This document shows positions 19,600 through 30,710 of a DNA stretch of 47,598 bases, piece by piece; position 1 is the first letter of the stretch; every line of letters begins with the position of its first letter. A model generated the notes under the pieces. That model saw only the letters and a list, made by a program, of their open reading frames with translations, made no database searches and was not told where the DNA came from. The DNA comes from Chara braunii (taxonomy: Eukaryota; Streptophyta; Charophyceae; Charales; Characeae). The stretch lies in the NCBI GenBank assembly GCA_003427395.1, contig BFEA01000509.1, positions 1,091,824 to 1,139,421 of the forward strand, given 5' to 3'. A program made the translations under genes and the position numbers.

Positions 19600-20832
19600 C
19601 CCGACATTTGTTGTGACGACACTCTGTCCACCTTTGGGCGTGCACTTCGCGTTTGCCGGGGTGCTGCGTGGGGTGGCGGTCGCGCCTTCCGAGAAAGGAG
19701 ATCGGGAGCGAAGTCGAATATGAAGTGGACAGCGACTTGGTAGGCGAAGGGACATGCGAGGGCATGTGGGGTGCGTCGGTGCCACGAAACGTGCGCGCTG
19801 AAGAATAGTTGTGCCAGCTATGGCGCGCCAGCCGGTGCGTGGCTTCCGTCGGGCAGCATCTCCCCAGCAAAAACGCAGAACGCATCGTCAATGCCCAGGG
19901 CGCCGCTTGTATTTGTAGGCGCACGGGACATGAGGGCCCCTCGCGCCTTCCGTTTCGGATTTCCTGTGCAGTGTCCGCGCGCCGACGCGCGACTGTTCGA
20001 TCCGCGCATCAAACGGTGGCTGCACGTCGAAATTGTTGCGAGGGGGGCCTGGTGCGTCGAAATGTGACAAAAACGTCCCTACGGGCTAGCCCTTCCCGGA
20101 CGTCATTGAAAAACGGACCCTTGTTCCGGGCCCCTCGCGTTCGTGTCTTCGGGTTCGAGGGCCGCCGGGGGTCTCAAGTGTCGCGGGGGGGCAGTTTGTA
20201 CTTTCCAGGGGTGAGGGGGGAGCACCGCGGGACGGGGGAGGGGGGAGGGGGGCGGGGGGAAAGGGGAGGTTGGAGGGGTTCGCGGCCATTCGCGTCTGCT
20301 GGCTGGCGAGTGGGGTCTGTGGCCGTGCGGGGGGACACAGGCGGGTCTTTCCATGGGGTGAGACGACAGTCTGAGGCTCAACTGCCTCGGGTCTGGTGCA
20401 GCCCTTTCGCATCTCGAGCCTGACAAGCGCATTCGCGCGTGATGTCCCGTCAGCGACATCCTCTATTGCCTTTTCTGCTCCGCTGTTGCGCCAGGCGGCG
20501 GCGGGCGTGGGTGCAGGGGTTTCCTCTCGTCGACAACTATCATCTGTGCCTCGGTTGTCTGCGCTTCGACATCTTGTCTTTGCATCCTGCGTTAGCAAGT
20601 GGCCACCGCCGTCTGCGTTGAGCCCTTGTCGAACAGTTGCGCCATTGTGTGCGCTTCGCCGTTGTCGAAGAACTGCGCCTCGTCGAAGAACTGTGACCCG
20701 TCAAAGAGCTGCGCCATCGTGTGCGCTGTGCCCTCTTCAAGGTAAAGTGTTGTTTTGCCTGCCCACGTGTCGGGCGTCAGGCATGTTTGCCGGCCCATGG
20801 GAGCGGCCTCGTCGCGCCACCTGTTTCAAGTT
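19600..20832. other. GC-rich region, no gene recognised; G-rich tract inside
   Basis: Several overlapping ORFs of 100-218 codons occur on both strands with Arg/Ala/Ser/Pro-rich composition expected of GC-rich non-coding DNA. A tract at 20184-20290 contains many G4-G7 runs (see findings). At 20630-20725 a minus frame repeats AHTMAQLFD at a 72-bp spacing with QFFD subrepeats, a small minisatellite. Confidence 0.6.
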
Positions 20833-20994
20833 GCGGGGACGGAGGGAAAGGATGTCGGTGACATTGGGCCACATGGTTTCTGTGTCCCTTTCTGATTCCC
20901 GCTCGTTCTTTTCTCACGAGCGGCCCCATGATTCTTGCTTGCCATTATCATCATCATCATCGACTCCATCATCACCATCATCGTCGCCACCATT

Positions 20995-21034
<40 letters not shown>

Positions 21035-21590
21035 CCATCATTGTCATCGTGATCATCATCATCTTCATCAACATCATCATCATCATCAACAACATCATCA
21101 TCAACATCGTCAACATCATGAACATCGTCATCATCATCAACATCATCATCAACATCATCAACGTCATCAACAACATCATCATCATCAGCGACATCATCGC
21201 CGTCATCAAAATCATCACCATCGTCATCTTCGTTGTCATCGTCATCATCAACATCGTCATCATCGTCGTCATCATCGTCATTATCATCATCGTCATCATC
21301 ACCATCATCATCATCTCCAACATAATCATCAACATCATCATCGTCATCAGCATCGTCATCATCATCAGCGACATCGTCGTCCAGATCAACATCACCACCG
21401 TCATCGTCACCATCATCGTGATCATCACCGTCGCCGTCATTATCATCATGTCGTGCCACGCGTCGCAAGTGCCTGGGACGGCGGAAACGGATGACGTGGA
21501 CATTGGGGCACACGGTTTCCGTGTCCCGTTCTGCTTCTCTCTCATTCGTTCCACGTGACCGCCCCCACGATTCTTGTTTGGCTTGGCATT
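20833..21590. repeat. (ATC)n block flanked by direct copies of a 105-bp segment
   Basis: About 510 bp of ATC trinucleotides with CATCGT/AAC variants (20945-21455) lie between two related segments, 20838-20945 and 21476-21590. These share GACATTGGG.CACA.GGTTT, GTGTCCC.TTCTG and CCATGATTCTTG/CCACGATTCTTG. The spacing of the flanks is about 638 bp. ORFs of His, Ile, Asp or Met across the ATC block are artefacts. Confidence 0.85.
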
Positions 21591-21591
21591 T

Positions 21592-22255
21592 AAGAAAAAG
21601 GGTCGTTGATCACAAGTTGAACATTGCAAACCATCAGAAGGTGGGATAGGTCATCAAGCTCAAGGTGGGAGAGTGGTAGTGAAACAAAACCAAGGACCCT
21701 AACAGATAGACCATGAGAGCAGGTAATGCTCGACAAAAGGATGACGCTATGCAAAGTCGACCATAAAAAAGAGGGAGCCTTAGCCTGGAATAGGGTGGAG
21801 ATATGCCTAACTGAAGGCATGCAAGGGCCGACACTAGGGTGATGAGGCCAGTGGGTGAGGGAAACATGCACACAACTCACCGACTGGGGAAGGAGGGAGC
21901 TAGATCTCGAAGCAAGGAAGCCAAGATAACGCTACGGTCCCAATGCCTATGCGATACAAAGGGAGAACCCAACTCAGGGAGACCCAGCTAAGTGAAACCC
22001 ATCATGCGACAGATGCAAGGGGATATACGGGGTAGGGTGGTAGCGTGAAGTAGTCACGTCCAAAGTAGCTGAAGTTGATAAGATGGCTGAAGTCAAGAAG
22101 GTGACTGAAGTCGTCGAAGTGGTCGATGACGTCGATGAAGTAGGAGTCGAGGTCGATGTCGAAGTAGAGCCGCAAAATGCTGACATCCTAAAAAAAAGTT
22201 GATGATGATGTACCTGATGGTGTGAGTCAGTGGGGAAAAATGGAGGATAAGAGCG
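21592..22255 (-). other. probable 3' non-coding or LTR part of the chromovirus
   Basis: This lies immediately downstream (minus sense) of the chromodomain ORF. It contains a GTCGA/GAAGT-rich stretch at 22085-22170 and no further coding sequence. The 3' LTR would be expected here. The matching 5' LTR is outside the window, so its borders cannot be set, and I see no clear polypurine tract. Confidence 0.35.
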
Positions 22256-23050
22256 TCAGTCATCGTAACGCGAAGGGCGACGATGAGTGCGCTGTGCACG
22301 CTCGGAGGCGACCGTCTGTGGTTGAGGAACAGCCTCAGAGGGAGCGAACTTGTCCTCAAGAATTTCCTCTGTCGGAGGAGGAGAAAGAGGGTCAGTTGGC
22401 TGAGCAGGGGAAGACATCTTAGCACGACGAGCACGATCATATGCACGCACCAATATCCTGGCGTGCTGCAAGTGCCCGAGGGGCTCCCAAGTAGGCTCCT
22501 CATCAGGATAACCCTTCCAGTGCACAAGGTACTCGATGTGTGGAGGGATATCGTCGGTCACTCTATGAGATACGACGTCGGAAACGATGAATTCCTCGTG
22601 ACGGTCCACCATGATAGGTGGAGAATGCTCATACGGGCGTCCAGCTAAGCGCTTAGACGGTCTGCGATAAGAACGCAACAAGGAGACGTGGTAAACATCG
22701 TGTACGCGAGTCTGTCGAAGGTAATCAGGTCGCTTCATACGAAAGTTGACCGGACTAGCGGCAGTATCAGAACCGACGGCGTGAAGGATGCGGCATGGAC
22801 CGAAGAAACGACGCCTGAACTTGCGAAGCGTATCCGATTCGAGTTGTAAGTGGCGTGCGTCGACGAGCAAATCGTCACCAACTTGGAATGGATGATCCAT
22901 TCGTGATCGGTTCGCTCGTGTGACCATGAGTCTCGGAGTCCGCATAATGGCCGCCATGTGGGCGATCCAAATGAAGCGCAGGACAACGAGTGTCTGGGCG
23001 CAACCGCGATGGTCGTAGGAAGTCCACGGGGACGCGAGGGTGGTAGCCAA
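22256..23050 (-). pseudogene. integrase C-terminus and chromodomain
   Basis: After a frameshift near 23.0 kb the frame reads HPFQVGDDLLVDARHL, FFGPCRIL (the GPY/F module, here GPC), VHDVYHVSLLRSY and the chromodomain HIEYLVHWKGYPDEEPTWEP at about 22.44-22.54 kb. The W-K-G-Y and T-W-E-P core residues are present. In chromoviruses this domain reads histone marks and steers integration to heterochromatin. A Pro/Ser-rich tail follows to the stop at 22256. Confidence 0.85.
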
Positions 23051-24056
23051 GGTCGCAATAGAATGACAACATCCCCGTGGCTGGCGAAATAACGTGGTTG
23101 TACACAATCTCCGCATGGTTTAAGTGTAAGTCGCTATGCTGGTCATCCTTAATGAACTTTCGGAGGATATTACCGAGAGTTTTATTGGTGACCTCAGTTT
23201 GACCATCCATCTGAGGGTGGTAAGACGATGAGAAGCGGAGCTGAGGTCCGTGCACCTCGTGTAGGCATCGCCAGAATGTGCTAGTAAAGCGTGGGTCACG
23301 ATCGGAGATGATACTCTGAGGTAAGTCGTGATCTCTCACGACTTGGTCGAAGACGATGTCAGCGACCTCACGAGCTCTAATGCGATAGCGGCACGAGACA
23401 AAACGTGCGCACTTCGTGAAGCGATCGACGACGATCAAGATGACATCATCATGACCGCGCTCAGTGGGTGGGCGGAGGGGATCAATGAAATCCATTGAGA
23501 TGGACTGCCAACGACCCTCGGGGATGGGTAAGGGCTGAAGTAACCCATACAGGAGGTGGTTCGCACTGTTCACCTCCTGGCAGGTGGGACACTCCTGGAT
23601 GTAGGCTTTGACGAAGTCCTTAGACTTCGGCCAGACGTATAGGCGGCAAACACGAGCCAACGTCTTGTGGAAGCCCATATGGCTGGCAGTTGCCTGGTCA
23701 TGGAAATCTGCTACAGCCTGGACGCGGAGCTGTCCGGTGGAGGGAACGAAGATGCGTGGTTCTTGATGACCAGATCTGCCATGCCAGTACACTAGACCGT
23801 TCTCACCGAGGGAGTATGAGGGAACAGTCTTGCCACTCCGCAGTGTCGCGTGGATGACGCGACAATCCAGGCAGTGACGGTACTGGGTGCGATATGCGTC
23901 GATCACCGACTGATCAACAATGATGACGGAGATGGCAGCAAGATGGATGGGTTCCTGATTGTGGTCAGGACGGCAGGACAAGGCATTGGCGACACGATTC
24001 GTCTCACCCTTGATGGGTTGAGTGGTGAAACTGAACTCAGATAAGTCACGCCACAA
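22990..24056 (-). pseudogene. integrase (core intact) of the chromovirus
   Basis: The 393-codon ORF opens with the end of RNase H (GETNRVANALSCRPDH). It holds an HHCC zinc-binding region (H119, H126, C156, C159) and a complete D,D-35-E core: D189 in SMDFID, D252 in SDRDPRF and E288 in DGQTEV, with exactly 35 residues between the last two. It inserts the cDNA into the host genome. The last about 40 residues are out of frame because of a frameshift near 23.0 kb that leads into the chromodomain frame. Confidence 0.85.
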
Positions 24057-24147
24057 ACGTGCCTGTCGAGGGAAGAGCTTGGGCTTCTTGAGGAAAGCTT
24101 AGACAGCTAAGTTGTTCGTGCGCACCATGAAGGTAATGACGTCAATG

Positions 24148-25257
24148 CTAAGTAGCATAAACTACTGCGAGAACCTCACGTTCATCGGCAGTGTAGTTTA
24201 TCTCGGCAAACAGTAGTTGACGGGAGGAGAAGTCGATCGGGCAATCCCCAGCACGAGCCTCGACAGTCCTATCCACCGCAATGGTCGGGGAATAAGTAAC
24301 GGGAGGACTGTTTGTGGAGGGAAGTGGTGGGAGGGTAGGCGTCAGTCGAGAAGTAGTGTAAGCAGGACGGGGGAGAAAATGAGGAACATGGGGATTAGAT
24401 GAATCCGGAGGAGCGGAAAACACCTGAGAGAGGACTCCTCCTACTGCAAAATCTGTCGCATTGGTGGTGACGATAAAGGGACGATCAAAATCGGGGAGGC
24501 GAAGAACCGGCGCACAAGTCACCGCCTTCTTGAGGGCGCGAAAGACGTCCTTGCACAGGGGTGTCCAAAACCACGACGGGTTCTTCCAGAGGAGGGTGGA
24601 GGTAAGGACGTAGGAATACCTGGCGTATCCCTGGATAAAATTACTATAGTATTTGGTGAGGCCTAAGAAACTGCGAAGCTGCTTAGCAGAGGCGGGGACG
24701 GGCCACTCTGCAATAACAGTGATCTTCGCGTCGTCCATATGGAGACCTTGGTCAGACACATGGTGTCCTAGGAAATCCACTTTGCGCTGGGCAAAGCGGC
24801 ACTTATTGAGCTTGGCATAAAAATCATGCTTGCGTAAACGTTGTAGGACATCACGGAGGTGTCGGATATGGTCTTCTAAGGTACGACTGTAGACCAAGAT
24901 GTCCTCCAGGTATACGAGAATGTATTCTTCAAGGATGTCCCTGAAGATGTCGTTCATCGCCATCTGGATGGTGGCGGGTACGTTGGTGAGGCCGAATGGC
25001 ATCACCGTGAACTCATAGTGGCCGAAGCACGATCGGAAGGCGGTCTTTGGCTGATCCTCCGCGGCTACGCGGATCTGGTGGTAACCGCTACGAAGATCGA
25101 TCTTCGTGAAGAAGCGGTTCCCTGCCAGATGGTTAAATGGCTCATTTACGCGAGGCACGGGACAGTTGTTCTTAACCGTGTAACGGTTAAGGCTGCGGTA
25201 GTCGATGTAGAGGTGGAGAGTTCTGTCTGCTTTGCGAGCAAAGAGGACAGGTGCATC
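24148..25257 (-). pseudogene. reverse transcriptase and RNase H of the chromovirus, catalytically altered
   Basis: RT motifs are in order: TKIDLRSGYHQIR (motif A Asp present), FRSCFGHYEFTVMPFGLTNV, and LVYLEDILVYS where YLDD is expected. The first Asp of the YxDD box is thus Glu (codon at 24904-24906). RNase H follows with FIVTTNATDFAVGGVL, where the first catalytic Asp of T-D-A-S is Asn (codon 24460-24462). A Pro/Ser-rich insertion of about 60 residues (around SNPHVPHFLPRPAY) separates this from FSSRQLLFAEINYTADEREV. The frame starts after a TAG at about 25258, where Trp is usual, and breaks near 24150. Confidence 0.85.
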
Positions 25258-26440
25258 CTAAGGGGAGTTACTTGGTTTAATGAAACCCAGTTGAAGGAGC
25301 TCCTCAAGCTGATGCTTGAGTTCCGTCGCCTCTGGAATCGAGAGTCGGTACGGTGCCTGATGATGAACACTATAGTCAGGCACGAGCTGGATAGAATGTT
25401 CAACACCGCGCATCGGGGGAATCTCGTTGTATGCGAAATACGGGGAGAAGACATCGCGGTACTCTCGAATCAGGTCGCGAACGGCGGGCTCTAAGTCTGT
25501 CGTGAACCGTGTGAGTTCCTTAGCGTCTGAATCGACACGAGACGTATGTGTGGACGCGACAGTCGACGACGCAGGGGCCTGAGATGTGGAGGCGGTATTC
25601 GCAGGTTGACGGGTGGACGTAGAGATGGGAACCGCAAAGATGGAGGAAGGGTCAAGGGGATCGGACTCCAGAGAGATGAGCTCAACCTCAAGACAAAGTG
25701 GATCATAGCGATGAAGGTCCATGACGTTTACTGAGTACAACGTGACGTCCTCCTGTTGTATGAAGTGAGCAAACTGACGAGGGGAAGTGAAGGCGATGTC
25801 GGGGTGGGACCCTGAGGGACAGGGATCCTGGGAGGTAGGTCGGGAGGAGTGTTGCCCGTGGTTCCAATGAAGGGGACATGATGGGTCTGACCACACTTTG
25901 TTTTGAGAACGAGTTTCTCGGTCGCCCATTCGGCCTCTGTGCTACGGAACCGGCGAGACCAGGGAGTGCCAAGGATAAAGTCGTACCTAGTCTCCAGCAC
26001 GTCGAAGTATGCGGAGGAATGCTAGCGTCGAGGGGCCTGGGTATTATCCGGTGGCTGGAGGGTGAGGGAAAAGTGGAAATCGGGGACCGTCTGATAGAAG
26101 AAGCGTTGTGTCTTGTTATCTCCGAGGGTAACGGAGATAGGAGAGCGTGACCCAGAGGTAGCTAGGCGAGCTTCCTCAACCACTCGAGGGTAAACGAAAT
26201 CTCCCTGCGAGCCAGAATCTGATAAAGCGCGGTATACCCTCGTAGATGTCCCTAGGCGAATAGGGATAATGAGTAGGGTGCGATCAGGGTCAGAAAGCAT
26301 AGCGAGAATACGACACAGGATATTGACGTGTCTCGTGAGTCGCTCCTGACGGGCCTGAAGAATGCTCAAGTCCAGGAGAGATGACACAACGTCATCATGA
26401 GTCTCTAGCTGAGCGATACAACGGGTTAAGCGAATGTTGC
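25258..26440 (-). pseudogene. protease and linker of the chromovirus, open to the insertion point
   Basis: The frame reads in from 26440 without a stop. It holds RALSDSGSQGDFVYP (aspartic protease D-S-G with Ser in place of the usual Ala/Thr), then a TAG near 26022 and YDFILGTPWSRRF, the conserved GxxW region after the flap. A frameshift near 25.83 kb leads to a long linker and VFSPYFAYNEIPPMRGVEHS with APYRLSIPEATELKHQLEEL, the conserved entry to RT. The protease would cleave Gag-Pol. This part is 5' truncated by the element at 26441. Confidence 0.85.
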
Positions 26441-28673
26441 TGTCGGCTCAAATACCCTTAGAAGGGTATCCGCCCTGGGTTTTGCATGCGACAGAAAATG
26501 GTTTTGGTTTAAGGTTAAGTATACCGCGCTAGGCGCGACTGTGTCTGTGGCTGCGCTGACTGGATGGTTGACTAGAAGTAGAGAAAGTATGGGCGCGGGA
26601 ATTCAACACGCACGTGATTTTTTCCCCCTGTTGATAATTGTAAAGCCGGCACAGGCGCCGGCCGCCTCGCTTACTATTATTATTTATTTATATTTGATTA
26701 AACTTGGATTATAAAGACTGTTCCCTTCTGATTGATATACCTGATCGGGATGCACGCACGCTCATACGGAAGACGACTTTGACAACGGCGTGACTTCCAT
26801 GCGGTAAACATACTATGCGAGAGGATAGAATGTGCGTCAGACCCCCACGCGGTAGGTGCGGGAGCTTGGTGGGCGTGGGGTGTTGAAGGTAAGGTGCAAC
26901 TCTTGGAGGCCTAGGGGTGTGCGGTGACAAGGGGTTGGCGATGCGATGCCCCCGACTTCATTTTAATCATCTGTTTTGTTTCATTTTTTTTTATTTTTAT
27001 TTTTTCTAAGTTTACTGATCGCTTCCGAGACCAGCGGTGAAATCGACAGGTCCCCTTCAATTGGTTCGCGTTGAACTGCTGGGAAACGGACCCGAGTTCG
27101 GAATGCTGACGGATTTTCTCTACCCCGCCGGTCTTGAGATAAACGGATCAAGGGGGTTTGACGTACGTACAAACCGGTGAGTGATTAGCCCACGGGGCGG
27201 AAGAGACATGGCTGGTGGGGGCGCTCTGCAGGCGTACCGCCCGCCGCCCGCGGTTTGCTGTGAGAGGTTTAAGTGTGAGCATGCGCCGTTGAGGCCTGAA
27301 GGACAGGGGACCGGTAGGAGGCCGCCGCAGCGTTGGCAGTGCGGCAAGCTGTCCTGATAGCAGGTGACTTGGAACCCCACCCGCTCAGGTCTTCAAAATT
27401 CTCATTTGAATATTTGCTACTACCACCAAGATCTGCGTAGGGAACGGCCTCGCAATGGCTCAAGCGGTGGGCCTCGTCGGCGGCCTGGGGGTCTGATCGT
27501 TGGGAGCCCGAGGGGGCAATGGGCTCTAGGCAGTCTAAGGGAGGCCGTGGCGATAGCCTACTGAGTAGCGGCCAATGGGGGATAGCAGCAGCAGCGCGCA
27601 GAGCTGGGCCGTGAAGCGTAGCGGGGTAAAAAGGGTAGCGCAACGGAACTGCGAAGACCGGTAGTGGAACAGAGTGCTGCTGAGCGACGGGTATCGTGGG
27701 CAGGAAGCGGAATGCTGCAGCAGGGGGCGTCGGGTGCTAGCGAACAAGGGAAGTAGATAGCGCAGCGGGGTGACGGGTGCTGTGAGAGCAAAGCGTCGGG
27801 GCGATGGAATGAAGGCACACAGTGGGGAAGAAACGGTGGTGGCAGAGGGAATGAACTGGGACGGGGGGTTGGTGTTAGGTACATACGGGAGGTTGAAGTA
27901 GGCAACAGCGAGAAGCCAAGCGGAGAAAGTGACGGGCGCTAAGGTTGAGAAACGAGGCAGCATGTCGGGCTGTTGTGGGACCGAGTGTTGTGGCAGCAGC
28001 TAGCGCAGGAGTATGGTGGCAACGGGCAGCAAAAGTAAAAGAGGGGAAGAAACGAACCTGACACAGTTCCCCGCTAGGTACATGCAACATAGGAGATGGC
28101 AGAATGCTGAGTGGGCGCGGTCTAAACATCATGGCTCTCTCTTTCCTTAACAAATTTGATAGAGGAAAGAGGCATTCCCGGGGTTTGGACCCCGGGCGAA
28201 TCAGATAGAAGTGTTAGATTTACCAATTGGTTAGTAGTCTAGGAGATTACTGAGAAAGCATAGGTGCGAGGAGCTATGGCAGAGCAAGCGGGAGGAGAAA
28301 GGAAAAAGGATATCTCCCTCGATCCTTGACCAAATCGAGGGAGGGAAGAGCTAACTTGGCGGTTTTGAGGGCGGGCGATGTCATATCTGCTGTTAGTTTC
28401 AGTGTTAGATTAGTGATAGAAGGGGTTGGTAAGAAAGTTGGTGTGCGAAGAGTGTCAAAGAAGAAGAATAGCGGGAGTAAGGAGTTGTATTTCGCCTGTT
28501 TCTCAACGAAAACAGGCGGGGGGAGATCTGAAATGGAGGTTTCGGGGCAGGGCGAGTCCAACCGTGAAGTTAGTTTTGAAAGAGAGTAAGTAGATTAGAA
28601 GTTAGTAGAAAAAATTGTTGCGCGTAGGGAGGGAGGATGAAAGTGGGATGAATCTACACCATTCCGAGCGAAA
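26441..28673 (+). repeat. 5' LTR of the giant element (3' end in gap)
   Basis: Matches 45379..47589 almost throughout. It begins TGTCGGC and carries a perfect 18-bp inverted repeat at 26452-26469. An AT-rich stretch TTATTTATTTATATTTG at about 26680 could hold a TATA box. GCCGGC...GCCGGC palindromic DNA lies around 26645-26662. ORFs inside (both strands, up to 142 codons) recur in the other LTR at the same places and show no protein motif. Confidence 0.85.
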
Positions 28674-28918
28674 NNNNNNNNNNNNNNNNNNNNNNNNNNN
28701 NNNNNNNNNNNNNNNNNNNNNNNNNNNNNNNNNNNNNNNNNNNNNNNNNNNNNNNNNNNNNNNNNNNNNNNNNNNNNNNNNNNNNNNNNNNNNNNNNNNN
28801 NNNNNNNNNNNNNNNNNNNNNNNNNNNNNNNNNNNNNNNNNNNNNNNNNNNNNNNNNNNNNNNNNNNNNNNNNNNNNNNNNNNNNNNNNNNNNNNNNNNN
28901 NNNNNNNNNNNNNNNNNN
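28674..28918. other. assembly gap (245 N)
   Basis: A run of N with no sequence. It hides the end of the 5' LTR and probably the primer-binding site. Confidence 0.99.
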
Positions 28919-30029
28919 CATCGGCAGCACTGCGATCGTGCACTTGTATATGAAGGTCATACTAGTGTCGGCATGCTGCTGCTGAGGGCAACGGTACTGC
29001 AGAACGCTCGAAGCGGCACTTACTTTTGGTGTGTACTTTGTGTTGTGCACATGGCGTCTGACGGGTTCTGCGGTGCTGGGGGGGGGAAATCTTGGCAGTA
29101 TTATTACGGTCTGTTGCAGGTTGAGGTGCTACTTGCCTATTACGCAGTATTGCGGATGGTGTGCCGCCAGATTTCTGCTGAGCTGGCCACAGCACCACAC
29201 TATGCTTCTTTACAGGAATCGTTAGCTGTTGTGCTTTGGCTGAATGGCATCGTGGCAGCTGCAGCCAGTGGTGATCTGCTGTAGTAACGGCCCGTGGTCA
29301 CTGTACACTGCGAGATTGTGCCCAACACGCTGAATGAGCGGCAGCAGGCCAACCATGAGAGTGCACGCTGGTGTGTGACCGATACGCTCTCGAATCCGAG
29401 CTTGACAGAGTGAGATAGTTGTGCTTGTGAAGGGGGCTTATTGCTGCAATTTGGGAGTCCGCCGGGAGGGTCTGTTCCAGCAGTGTGGCGTCAGGTTTAC
29501 CAAGCTGTTACGGAGTCTACCATTACGGGGCCCTCAGGCGGATTGAGATAACAAGGCCCTCTCGCGCGAGTTTGAGCGCACCCTTCTTGTATCTGCGAGT
29601 CTCAAACCATCTATTTCTGCCCTTCTTACTCTAAGTCTGGTCCTGGTTCTAAGAGGAAGGCGGCAGGCGGGATTGCAACCTGTAGGTCCGTGTCAAGACT
29701 CTGTGGGGAGTCCACCCACCGATTGCGGGAGCTCTGCCGGGACTCAGGAGAAGTTCTAGAGGCAGGGAATCGTCAGGTAAACCACTTCCATCTGTATATA
29801 CTACTACCACCCATGTTTGTTTATCCCCCTGCAGTATGATTGTTGTATGCATGAGGTTGTCCCTATGGTTTTTGCTTTCTCTTCAGGACCCAATCAGACT
29901 GAATGGAAGAAACATGTGAGAGTGAAGCCTAAGTTTCTTCTTTGTTTTGGTTGAAAGCAGACGAAAGGATAAACTGGGGGAAGGTGGGAGGAAGGCAGTT
30001 TTTGCATGCGTTTGGAAGGGTCAACCAAA

Positions 30030-30710
30030 GCCTGCGCATTGTTTCTACTGTGAATGGCTCAGGGCTATGTTTATTTGGCTGTTTTCTGAAGGACCAGACA
30101 TTGTTTCTACTGTGAATGGCCTGGTTGCTATGTTTATCTAGTTGTTTTCTGGAGGACCATGCATTTTTTCTATTGTGAATGGCCTGTTTGCTCTAGTTAA
30201 CTCTGGGGGTTTGCCTGATTGAAGGGGTTTAAATTCTTGTTTATTCTGAGGGAGGATTTTTTGTCTAAGGCTAAGCATTGTTTCCATGGTGAATGGTTTA
30301 GCCTGAAAACCACGCATATAAATTAAATTGAGTATAAAGGAAAATACTTTATGTATATTTGCTTGTGAAGTGGCAGTTAGGCATTGTTTCTACTGTGAAT
30401 GGTCCAGCGTTAAGCCATATCATTAAGAAGAGAAAAGGAAAAATACAAAGTATAAATGAAAATAGTTTGGGCAAGCTGAACAGTGTTTCTACTGTGAATG
30501 GTTCAGTTCCTTGCCCATATTTGCCTTTTCTTTTGAAAACACAGTCAGAGAAATACTAAATTTTTGGATACTAAACAGCTCAGGGCGACTAGGCATTGTT
30601 TCCATGACGAATGGCCTAGTCATCTACCCAAAAGAAGAGAGAAGTGGTTGTGCAACCTGTTCGTGTATATTATAAAGAAAAGTTGGGCATTGTTTCCATG
30701 GCGAATCGTC
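30030..30710 (+). repeat. array of eight stem-loops with a conserved loop
   Basis: Eight copies of a 19-nt core, consensus ATTGTTTCYAYKGYGAATG, begin near 30038, 30100, 30163, 30277, 30383, 30483, 30595 and 30689, spaced 62-114 bp. Each is flanked by short inverted arms whose sequence differs between copies but still pairs: GGCTAAGC/GTTTAGCC, AGCTGAAC/GTTCAGTT, GACTAGGC/GCCTAGTC, AGTTGGGC/GTCCAGCT (G-T pairs allowed). The first, second, third and fifth copies pair with one to three mismatches. The sixth has an extra outer stem GGGCAA/TTGCCC. Arm variation with kept pairing, set against a conserved loop, is the sign of a structured RNA. The sequence between hairpins is not conserved. Confidence 0.8.

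Larger units (their letters stand above)
22256..26440 (-). mobile_element. Ty3/gypsy chromovirus pol region, interrupted at 26441
   Basis: Minus-strand order is protease, RT, RNase H, integrase, chromodomain, the standard Ty3/gypsy order, with the chromodomain marking a chromovirus. Stops at about 26022 and 25258, frameshifts near 25.83, 24.15 and 23.0 kb, and changed catalytic residues show it is dead. The frame upstream of the protease is still open at 26440, where the giant plus-strand element's LTR begins. The gag part is therefore expected on the far side of that insertion, beyond the window. Confidence 0.9.

Noticed and set aside
19064-19631. Overlapping 160-175 codon ORFs
   Set aside because: They come from CA-rich DNA read in both directions.
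19583-20598. Arg/Pro/Ser-rich ORFs on both strands
   Set aside because: Composition matches GC-rich non-coding DNA; no domain or conserved pattern seen.
20826-21629. Met/Asp/His/Ile-rich ORFs up to 267 codons
   Set aside because: They are translations of the (ATC)n block.
27269-28153. Paired ORFs repeated at 46376..47048 as a possible gene family
   Set aside because: They lie inside the two LTRs, are the same sequence by descent, contain no motif and overlap in several frames.
30030-30710. CRISPR-like regular repeats
   Set aside because: Repeats are diverged, spacing varies from 62 to 114 bp, the locus is a eukaryotic retroelement and there are no cas genes. Structured RNA hairpins fit better.
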